Shown here piece after piece: positions 1 through 6,357 of a stretch of 11,111 bases of DNA. The DNA is from Thiomargarita sp. (lineage in GTDB: Bacteria > Pseudomonadota > Gammaproteobacteria > Beggiatoales > Beggiatoaceae), in contig JAGLFE010000282.1 in NCBI GenBank assembly GCA_023144675.1, forward strand, positions 1-11,111, given 5' to 3'. Position 1 is the first letter of the stretch, and the number at the start of each line of letters is the position of its first letter. Position numbers and translations under genes: made by a program. The notes beneath the pieces were generated by a model that ran no database searches, was not told where the DNA came from, and worked only from the letters and a program-made list of their open reading frames with translations.

Positions 1-56
1 ATTTATTAACTTGGTAGATAGTTACTAAAAAATAATCATTAGAAAAATAATTAAAT

Positions 57-884
57 ATGAACGATGATATTGAAACTCAAAATATTGAATTGCAACTATT
101 ATTACAAGCAATTTATGTAAAATATGGCTACGATTTTAGAAATTATGCTAAAGCTTCAATAAAAAGGCGGGTGCAGCATCGGCTGGTTAAAGAAGGACTA
201 GATACTGTATCTGCTATGCAACATAAATTACTCTACGATGTTTCTTTTTTTGAAAGATTATTATTAGATTTGTCTATCAACGTAACCGAAATGTTTCGTG
301 ATCCAAGCTTCTACTTAGCATTACGTAAGTCAGTAGTTGCCAAACTAAAACAACATCCATTCCTTAAAATTTGGCATGCTGGCTGTTCTACTGGCGAAGA
401 AGTTTACTCGACCGCAATCTTATTAAAAGAAGAAGGCTTATATGATCGTACCCAAATATATGCCACTGATATGAATGAAATTGTTCTAAAACAAGCCAAA
501 GATGGTATATTCAATATCAGCAAATTGAAACAATACACCGCCAATTACCAAAAAGCTGGCGGATTAGAATCCTTCTCAAACTACTATATGGCACATTATG
601 ACCATGTAGTTATGGATAAATCACTCAAGAAAAATATCCTATTTTCCGACCACAACTTAGCTACTGATAGCGTATTTGGCGAAATGAATTTAATTATGTG
701 CCGAAATGTACTGATTTACTTCAATCGTGATTTACAAAATCGAGTACTACAACTTTTTTATGATAGTCTGTGTGGTGATGGATTTCTCTGTTTAGGTTCT
801 AAGGAAAGTATTCGTTTTTCTGACCATACTGATACTTTTGAAGACGTAGTTCGCGAAGAAAGAATTTACCGCCGTACTGGATAA
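57..884 (+). CDS. cheR: CheR-type chemoreceptor methyltransferase (stand-alone)
   Basis: Cytoplasmic SAM-dependent O-methyltransferase that would methylate glutamates of a chemoreceptor-like signalling protein. At 275 aa it has the normal size of a single-domain CheR with no TPR extension. An N-terminal helical CheR_N region (about 10-70) ends in NVTEMFRD (75-82), whose Arg81 matches the SAM-contacting Arg of the family. The SAM-binding loop GCSTGEE is at 109-115, the acidic motif ATDMNE at 136-141 (Asp138 expected to bind the SAM ribose), and the NLIMCRN motif at 211-217. The ATG at 57 follows an in-frame TAA at 48-50, so the start cannot lie far upstream. No Shine-Dalgarno is visible. The stop is 8 nt before cheB, so the two are very likely co-transcribed. 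No receptor, CheA or CheW is in the window, so the substrate is unknown. Confidence 0.95.
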   Translation: MNDDIETQNIELQLLLQAIYVKYGYDFRNYAKASIKRRVQHRLVKEGLDTVSAMQHKLLYDVSFFERLLLDLSINVTEMFRDPSFYLALRKSVVAKLKQHPFLKIWHAGCSTGEEVYSTAILLKEEGLYDRTQIYATDMNEIVLKQAKDGIFNISKLKQYTANYQKAGGLESFSNYYMAHYDHVVMDKSLKKNILFSDHNLATDSVFGEMNLIMCRNVLIYFNRDLQNRVLQLFYDSLCGDGFLCLGSKESIRFSDHTDTFEDVVREERIYRRTG

Positions 885-892
885 ACAAAAAT

Positions 893-1486
893 ATGATTCA
901 ATATGAAGCGGTAGTAATCGGGTCATCTGCTGGAGGGATTAAAGCACTAACTTCAGTGTTATCAGCCTTGCCAGCCGAATTTCCCTTGCCTATCATTATC
1001 GTACAACATCTGCACCCTCATTCAGATAGCTATTTAGCACATATCTTGGGTTCAAAATGTGAATTACAGGTTAAACAAGCTGATGAAAAAGAAACTATTC
1101 AAAAAGGCGTAGTTTATATTGCACCACCTAACTATCATCTACTAATAGAGGATGATTATACCTTTTCTCTTACCATTGATGCTCCAGTCAATTTTGCCCG
1201 TCCAGCAGTCGATGTATTATTTGAAACCGCTATTTATGCCTATCAAAATAAGATAATTGGAATTATTTTAACTGGAGCCAATAGCGATGGTGGAAAAGGA
1301 GCAGAATATATTAAGGATGCTGGTGGTTATATGATAGTTCAAGACCCAAAAACAGCCGAAGCTGAGGCTATGCCAAGAGCGGCTATTGCTGCTACGGAAG
1401 TGGATAAAATATTACCTATTGAACAAGTAGGTCCTTATTTACTTCAAATCGTAAATCGTTCAATAAGGCTAAATTCAGCACACTAG
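893..1486 (+). CDS. cheB: CheB-type methylesterase domain protein lacking a receiver domain
   Basis: Protein-glutamate methylesterase that should reverse the CheR modification by hydrolysing glutamyl methyl esters, and in many family members also deamidates glutamine. Only the catalytic domain is present (197 aa); classical CheB is about 350 aa with an N-terminal receiver. The catalytic triad can be read as Ser12 in GSSAGG, His39 in VQHLHP and Asp132 in TGANSDGG, in the family order and spacing. The start 8 nt after cheR indicates translational or transcriptional coupling. Without a receiver, its activity cannot be switched by direct phosphorylation from a kinase, so control must come from elsewhere or the enzyme is constitutive. 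The hybrid kinase downstream carries three receivers and could act in trans, but that is inference. Confidence 0.93.
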   Translation: MIQYEAVVIGSSAGGIKALTSVLSALPAEFPLPIIIVQHLHPHSDSYLAHILGSKCELQVKQADEKETIQKGVVYIAPPNYHLLIEDDYTFSLTIDAPVNFARPAVDVLFETAIYAYQNKIIGIILTGANSDGGKGAEYIKDAGGYMIVQDPKTAEAEAMPRAAIAATEVDKILPIEQVGPYLLQIVNRSIRLNSAH

Positions 1487-1640
1487 CAATGTTAAAAAAT
1501 TATCCCAACAAAGCTTATTTAGGATAATACCAAAAGCTTTGAATTTCAATAAATATTCGCTTAAATTAAATTCCTCCACTTATAAAGTAGGAGTGAGTTA
1601 GGAGGCGGTTAGTAGTTACTAATAAATCAGGTTACCAATT
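1487..1640 (+). promoter_or_regulatory. Structured leader/intergenic region before the hybrid kinase
   Basis: This non-coding gap holds three self-complementary elements. ATTATCC (1499-1505) pairs with GGATAAT (1522-1528) around a 16-nt loop. CTCCACTT (1574-1581) pairs with AAGT-A-GGAG (1585-1593) around a 3-nt loop with one bulged A. TTAGTA-GT-TACTAA (1609-1622) is a palindrome just before the gene. CCTCC at 1573-1577 could alternatively pair with GGAGG at 1601-1605, so two exclusive folds exist. No hairpin is followed by a T-run, so I do not call a terminator. Whether this is a 5' leader, an operator region or a dispersed repeat cannot be told from one copy. Confidence 0.35.
1613..1622 (+). 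repeat. TAGTTACTAA motif shared with the cheR upstream region (19-28)
   Basis: The decamer TAGTTACTAA occurs at 19-28, upstream of cheR, and again at 1613-1622, upstream of the hybrid kinase. Both copies are preceded by GGT and followed within a few bases by AATCA, so similarity extends slightly beyond the decamer. It lies 28 nt before the cheR start and 18 nt before the kinase start. It could be a shared operator or the tail of a dispersed repeat whose first copy is cut by the window edge. In AT-rich DNA a chance match is possible. Confidence 0.3.
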
Positions 1641-3770
1641 ATGTCAAGCAATAGCCCTTTAAATATCCTAATTGTAGATGATAATAAAAATAATCTTTTT
1701 ACTTTACATACTTTAATTGATGAACATATTCAAGCTAATATTTTTGAAGCAGATTCAGGTATTATCGCTTTACAATTGTTATTACAAACAAAAGTAGATT
1801 TGATTATTCTTGATGTTCAAATGCCTGAAATGGATGGTTTTGAAACGGCTAAATTGATTCGTTCCCGTAAAAGAACCCAACATATTCCTATTGTATTTCT
1901 TACTGCCGCTTATAAGTCTGAAGATTTTCAGCAAAAAGGTTTTTCAATCGGAGCCGCCGATTATTTAACTAAACCTATTGATACAGCGCAATTAATTAAT
2001 CGAATTAAATCATATATTCGTTTTATTGAACAAGAACGACAACATAATCAAGAATTAGAACGAAAGGTAAAAGAGCGTACGGCTGAATTATCAAAATCAA
2101 ATGAGCAATTAACTCAAGAAATTTCTGAACGAGAACAAATAGAGAGAAAATTACAAGAAGCCCATGACCAATTAGAACATCGAGTAGAGGAACGCACCGC
2201 AGAATTACAGGAATCTAAAACAGTGGCTGAAAATGCACGTACAGTTGCGGAAGCCGCTAATTTATCCAAAAGTCAGTTTTTAGCCAATATGAGTCATGAA
2301 TTACGCACGCCTTTAAATGCTATTATTGGCTATAGTGAAATGTTGGAAGAGGAAGCTGAGGATTTAGAGCAAGAAGATTTTATTCCCGATTTGCAACGAA
2401 TTCATGCAGCAGGTAAACATTTATTAGGTTTAATCAATGATGTGCTGGATTTATCTAAAATTGAAGCGGGTAAAATGGGACTTCATTTGGAGCATTTTGA
2501 TTTAACCGAAGTATTTAATGAAGTAGTTAATACGATTAAGCCATTGATGAATAAAAAAGGTAATACTTTAGATGTGAAAAATAATCAATTTTCAATCGAA
2601 ATGTATGCAGATATTACCAAATTGCGGCAAATTTTACTTAATTTACTAAGTAATTCAGCTAAATTTACTGAAAATGGTTTGGTTTCTATAGAAGTTTCTG
2701 AAAAGATAACAGAAGATAATAATCAATGGGTACAATTTTGTGTTACTGACGACGGTATTGGTATGACCGAGGAGCAACGTAATAAATTATTTCAACCATT
2801 TACCCAAGCTGATTCTTCAACAACCCGCAAATATGGTGGAACTGGTTTAGGGCTTGCAATTACCAAAAAATTTACTGAAATGATGGGCGGTAATATTAGT
2901 ATTATCAGTGAATTTGGACACGGTACTTTATTTAGTATTCTTATACCGATTATAGTAGCAGAAATAGAAATGGAAGAAAAACCTGTTGAAAATTTATTAT
3001 TGAAAGGCGATGGCATTGTTTTAGTTATTGATACCGATGGAGAAATTAGAGAATTATTCAAACAATATTTATCCAAATTAGGTTATTCTGTAGCTGTAGC
3101 TGTTGATGGAAAAGAAGGTTTACATTTAGCGAAAAAATTACGTCCCGATGCGTTAATTTTAGACGTTAATATGCCAGGTTTTGATGGTTGGGAAGTATTA
3201 TCGGAGATTAAAAGTGATTCCTTGTTAGCCGATATTCCTGTTATCATGATGTCGTTTGAAGAATTAAAAGAACGAGGATTTGCCCTTGGAGCAACAGATT
3301 ATTTAACTAAACCGATTAAACAAAATCAATTAGCAGTTATTTTAGAAAAATACCGAATTGGCGACGATTCAACAGGCTTAGTCATGTTAGTGGAAGATGA
3401 TACTTTTATTCGTGAAACCGTTGCTGAAATGGTTAAAAATGTTGGTTGGCGAGTATTTAAGGCTGAAAATGGGCAAGTTGCTTTAGACCATATTAATAAT
3501 AAGCAACCTGCTTTAATTTTGTTAGATTTGATGATGCCGGTTATGAATGGATTTGAGTTTTTATCTCATTTACGTCAAAATGAAAAATGGAATCAGGTAC
3601 CAGTAGTAGTTTTAACTTCTACTCATTTAACCGCTGAAGAACAAGCCAAATTGCAAAGTAATGCGGTGGAAACCATTTTCCAAAAACAGGATTATAGTCG
3701 TGATGATTTGTTAGAATATATTCACACCCTTATTTCTGATGCCAAACCAGCTATTTCTAATGATGAGTAA
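1641..3770 (+). CDS. Soluble hybrid histidine kinase, REC-HisKA-HATPase-REC-REC
   Basis: Cytoplasmic multi-step phosphorelay kinase of 709 aa with no membrane segment. REC1 (about 7-125) has D13/D14, phospho-acceptor Asp58 (LDVQMP), Thr88 and Lys111. A coiled-coil linker (about 127-210) repeats the motif ERTAEL at 145-150 and 184-189. HisKA has phospho-His219 in MSHELRTP. The HATPase domain shows the N-box (LLNLLSNSAK, about 332-341), DDGIG (370-374) and GTGLGL (400-405). REC2 (about 460-575) has acceptor Asp508 and Lys557, but its acidic pair is D464-T465 rather than DD. REC3 (about 582-700) has EDD, acceptor Asp629 and a QKQD in place of the usual KP. Input presumably arrives by phosphorylation of REC1 or by protein binding. 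An in-frame TAA at 1623-1625 fixes the start region; a weak TCAGG precedes it. The gene lies downstream of cheR/cheB and only 9 nt before tamA. Confidence 0.95.
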   Translation: MSSNSPLNILIVDDNKNNLFTLHTLIDEHIQANIFEADSGIIALQLLLQTKVDLIILDVQMPEMDGFETAKLIRSRKRTQHIPIVFLTAAYKSEDFQQKGFSIGAADYLTKPIDTAQLINRIKSYIRFIEQERQHNQELERKVKERTAELSKSNEQLTQEISEREQIERKLQEAHDQLEHRVEERTAELQESKTVAENARTVAEAANLSKSQFLANMSHELRTPLNAIIGYSEMLEEEAEDLEQEDFIPDLQRIHAAGKHLLGLINDVLDLSKIEAGKMGLHLEHFDLTEVFNEVVNTIKPLMNKKGNTLDVKNNQFSIEMYADITKLRQILLNLLSNSAKFTENGLVSIEVSEKITEDNNQWVQFCVTDDGIGMTEEQRNKLFQPFTQADSSTTRKYGGTGLGLAITKKFTEMMGGNISIISEFGHGTLFSILIPIIVAEIEMEEKPVENLLLKGDGIVLVIDTDGEIRELFKQYLSKLGYSVAVAVDGKEGLHLAKKLRPDALILDVNMPGFDGWEVLSEIKSDSLLADIPVIMMSFEELKERGFALGATDYLTKPIKQNQLAVILEKYRIGDDSTGLVMLVEDDTFIRETVAEMVKNVGWRVFKAENGQVALDHINNKQPALILLDLMMPVMNGFEFLSHLRQNEKWNQVPVVVLTSTHLTAEEQAKLQSNAVETIFQKQDYSRDDLLEYIHTLISDAKPAISNDE

Positions 3771-3779
3771 GTTATTACC

Positions 3780-5552
3780 ATGAAAAATCAAATAATAACC
3801 AAAACGATTATAATTTTTTTTTTATTAAATTGTCCAATTATATACGCCAACACACCACCAACTATTGAAATTAAAATTGAAGGTGTTAAGGGAAAATTAT
3901 TAGAAAATGCCTATGCTCATTTAAGTTTGGAGAAACAAAAAAATCATCCCCGTTTATCCAAGCGGCGGATTCAATTATTACATAAACAAGCTTCGACTGA
4001 AATTAAAAAATCTTTACAGCCTTTTGGTTATTATCATCCTACTATTACTGCTGATTTGAAATTAGCAGAAAAAAATGTTTGGCAAGCAACTTATAAAGTT
4101 AAACCCGGTGAAGCTGTAAAAATTGGAGAAATTGATGTACAATTAATTGGCGAGGCTAAAAAGGATAAAATTTTTCAAAAGCAATTAAATAAATTACCAA
4201 TAAAAACAGGCGAACCATTTGAACATAGTAATTATGAGAAAATAAAGCGTATATTTACCAATTTAGCCGAAGAACGAGGCTATTTTGAGGCTAAATTTAT
4301 TAAAAATGAAGTTAAAGTTAATATTCAAACTAACACGGCTAATATAAAACTTGCTTTTGATTCCGGTCCACGTTATCGTTTTGGGGAAATTAATTTTAAA
4401 CAAGACTTAATTGAAGAAGCAACTTTAAGACGATTTTTAACTTTTAAAGCTGGTGATTATTATACAGGCACGCAATTACTAAATTTAAAAAATGCTTTAA
4501 TTAATAGTAATTATTTTAGCCAAGTTAATATTAATATTAATCGTGCAGCCCACCAAAATTTTCAGTTGCCGATTGATGCAATTTTAGAACCTAATAAACG
4601 TAATAAATATGGAGTAAGTATTGGTTATGGTACTGATACTGGAGCTAGAGGGCGTTTAGAATGGCGAAGGCGTTATATTAATAGATATGGACATTATTTT
4701 TCCTTAATCGGTGAGTTTTCAGAAATTAGGCAAGGCATTACGGCTAATTATTTTATTCCCTTGGGTCAAGATGTGGAAAACTTTTTAAAATTAACCGCAT
4801 CTTATAAGGACGAACATACTGATACTAGCGAAAGTGAAATTTTTCTATTAGGCGTTAGTAAAAACCATTCTCGTACTTTATTTAATACTAAAATCAGCGA
4901 AATTATTGGCATTGAGTATCGAGATGAAAAATATGCAGTGGGAAGTGATACTGGGCATGCTAAACTTCTGATGCCAAATATTCATTGGTCTTATATTAAA
5001 GCCGATGACCGAATTTACACTTTAAAAGGACAAAAAATTCAATTTGGTTTACGGGGAGCAATAAGTGGAGCTGGTTCTAACACTAGCTTTTTGCAAACTA
5101 ATATAACTGGGATATTTATTCGACAACCTATCAAAAATGGACGCATTATTGCCAAAGGCGAATTTGGTTATAGCATTATTTCTTTATTAGATGGTGATTT
5201 CCATGATTTACCACCTTCCATCCGTTTTTTTGCTGGAGGTGATAAAAGCGTAAGAGGCTATGATTATCAAGCTTTAGGACCTAAAAATGCAGAAGGGCAA
5301 GTAATTGGTGGGAAAAACTTAATGACGGCTAGTTTAGAATATGAACAGATGATTTTTGGTAAATGGGGAGCAGCGGTATTTTACGATGTAGGTAATGCCT
5401 TTAATGACTTTTCTCAAGCATTGAAACACAGTGTTGGAATTGGAGCGCGCTGGCGTTCCCCAGTGGGTTTAATCCGTATTGATATTGCCACCTCATTGAG
5501 TGAAGATAGTTATCCAGTTCGATTACATATCACTATTGGTCCAGATTTATAA
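3780..5552 (+). CDS. tamA: TamA-like Omp85 outer-membrane assembly protein
   Basis: BamA-related outer-membrane beta-barrel that, with TamB, helps insert autotransporters and other outer-membrane proteins or transport lipids. At 590 aa it is close to the E. coli TamA length. A signal peptide spans residues 1 to about 23 (charged start, hydrophobic IIIFFLL, cleavage near YA-NT). Three POTRA repeats follow (about 28-100, 105-185, 186-262), then a 16-strand-type barrel to the end. The barrel has the Omp85 VRGY motif (Arg492-Gly493-Tyr494) followed by QALGP, and the C-terminus HITIGPDL is typical of TamA. The gene begins 9 nt after the hybrid kinase, so it is probably in the same transcript. tamB, the usual partner directly downstream, is absent; a CAP-domain gene is there instead. 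Cys18 is preceded by LLN, a poor lipobox, so a lipoprotein is unlikely. Confidence 0.93.
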   Translation: MKNQIITKTIIIFFLLNCPIIYANTPPTIEIKIEGVKGKLLENAYAHLSLEKQKNHPRLSKRRIQLLHKQASTEIKKSLQPFGYYHPTITADLKLAEKNVWQATYKVKPGEAVKIGEIDVQLIGEAKKDKIFQKQLNKLPIKTGEPFEHSNYEKIKRIFTNLAEERGYFEAKFIKNEVKVNIQTNTANIKLAFDSGPRYRFGEINFKQDLIEEATLRRFLTFKAGDYYTGTQLLNLKNALINSNYFSQVNININRAAHQNFQLPIDAILEPNKRNKYGVSIGYGTDTGARGRLEWRRRYINRYGHYFSLIGEFSEIRQGITANYFIPLGQDVENFLKLTASYKDEHTDTSESEIFLLGVSKNHSRTLFNTKISEIIGIEYRDEKYAVGSDTGHAKLLMPNIHWSYIKADDRIYTLKGQKIQFGLRGAISGAGSNTSFLQTNITGIFIRQPIKNGRIIAKGEFGYSIISLLDGDFHDLPPSIRFFAGGDKSVRGYDYQALGPKNAEGQVIGGKNLMTASLEYEQMIFGKWGAAVFYDVGNAFNDFSQALKHSVGIGARWRSPVGLIRIDIATSLSEDSYPVRLHITIGPDL

Positions 5553-5609
5553 TTCTTAACCACAATTTTTTGTTTATATTCAATATCTAAATTAATTAAC
5601 TTTAGAAAC

Positions 5610-5615
5610 AAGGGG
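5610..5615 (+). promoter_or_regulatory. Shine-Dalgarno AAGGGG of the CAP-domain gene
   Basis: AAGGGG ends 7 nt before the ATG at 5623 and is the clearest ribosome binding site in the window. It supports the first ATG over Met7, which would shorten the signal peptide. Most other genes here have no recognisable Shine-Dalgarno. Confidence 0.7.
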
Positions 5616-5622
5616 ATTAAAT

Positions 5623-6171
5623 ATGTTAAAAAAATTGCAAATGTTTAAATATGTTATTTTTTCTTATTTTATTGCGTCAAATGCTTATGTAGCAGAAATA
5701 GATTCCCAACCGATGCTAGATGCACATAATCAATTACGACTGGAAATGGAATTGCCTGAATTAATTTGGTCTGAAGAATTACAAAAAGAAGTTACCTTAC
5801 AAGTAGCAACAATCAAATTACAAGCTTGTAAATTAAGTTCTAAAGAGTTAGGAAAAAACTTTTTTTGGGCTGGAGCATTAAAAACAACTAATGCACAAGA
5901 TGTTTTGGGAAATTGGATATGGCAAACCAGCTTGCAAAATATTCAAGCGCAAGATGTGGTCAAACATTGGCTGGATGAAAAACAATGGTATTCTTATGCT
6001 GATAATAATTGCAATGCACCTGAAAACAAAACCTGTAAAAATTATATTCAATTAGTGTGGAAAAACACAACTGAAGTAGCTTGTGCTAAAACTATTTGTG
6101 CTGATTATTCTCAAGTTTGGGTTTGCCATTATGCTCCTGCGGGTAATATTGCTGATGAAAAACCTTATTAA
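5623..6171 (+). CDS. Secreted CAP (SCP/PR-1-like) domain protein
   Basis: Exported protein of 182 aa whose single domain is the CAP/SCP fold shared with plant PR-1; the biochemical role of bacterial members is poorly known. Residues 1 to about 24 form a signal peptide (KK start, hydrophobic core, cleavage near YVA-E). PR-1-type landmarks are DAHNQLR (33-39), GKNFFW (77-82), WLDEKQWY (116-123), NYIQLVW (140-146) and VCHYAPAGN (167-175), ending in KPY as PR-1 does, so the domain is complete. Six cysteines (69, 130, 138, 154, 159, 168) fit three disulfides and an extracytoplasmic location. Two of the four cavity residues are changed: the GEN Glu is Lys78 and the HYTQ His is Asn140, while His35 and Glu119 remain. 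About 18 extra residues precede the WLDE helix and look like a duplication (AQDV at 91 and 109). It lies 70 nt after tamA on the same strand. Confidence 0.9.
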   Translation: MLKKLQMFKYVIFSYFIASNAYVAEIDSQPMLDAHNQLRLEMELPELIWSEELQKEVTLQVATIKLQACKLSSKELGKNFFWAGALKTTNAQDVLGNWIWQTSLQNIQAQDVVKHWLDEKQWYSYADNNCNAPENKTCKNYIQLVWKNTTEVACAKTICADYSQVWVCHYAPAGNIADEKPY

Positions 6172-6180
6172 CTGAAGTTA
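6169..6180 (+). repeat. Extra partial copy of the MITE-like end sequence
   Basis: TAACTGAAGTTA at 6169-6180 is identical to the first 12 bases of the left end of the element at 6224. Its TAA is the stop codon of the CAP-domain gene. Further along, ATAAAGGGTTGAAA (from 6192) resembles ATAAAGGATTATGAAA (from 6267) inside the element. This stretch may therefore be an internally deleted direct copy. Confidence 0.5.
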
Positions 6181-6223
6181 TATTAATGTAAATAAAGGGT
6201 TGAAATAAATGCAATTAAATTAA

Positions 6224-6357
6224 TAACTGAAGTTACGCAGATATGAAAAATTGAAAACCAAATATTATAAAGGATTATGAAAATTCAATACAGATAGATA
6301 TAAAATTTAAAGTCTTATATCTTCTTAGTTTCTATTTTATTTGCGTAAATTCAGTTA
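6224..6357. mobile_element. MITE-like 134-bp element with 20-bp imperfect inverted ends
   Basis: The left end TAACTGAAGTTACGCAGATA (6224-6243) and the reverse complement of 6338-6357 agree at 18 of 20 positions, differing at the 9th and 17th bases. Weaker complementarity continues inward, so much of the element could fold back on itself. It is very AT-rich and has no convincing reading frame, hence no transposase. Both ends begin with TA, which would suit a TA target duplication, but no longer direct repeat flanks it. The right end supplies the TAA stop of the moxR-like gene on the minus strand. It is best read as a non-autonomous miniature element; a bidirectional transcription-ending palindrome between convergent genes is the alternative. 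Confidence 0.6.

Noticed and set aside
2792..3076. Minus-strand open frame of 94 codons inside the hybrid kinase
   Set aside because: It is wholly antisense to well-conserved HATPase and REC2 coding sequence and has no recognisable domain or start signal.
3831..3833. Cys18 in the TamA signal peptide as a lipoprotein site
   Set aside because: The preceding residues LLN do not fit a lipobox (Asn at -1), and a normal signal peptidase site follows near residue 23.
5553..5622. Promoter for the CAP-domain gene in the tamA-CAP gap
   Set aside because: Only poor box matches such as TTGTTT with TAATTA could be found; in 70 bp of AT-rich DNA this is not better than chance.
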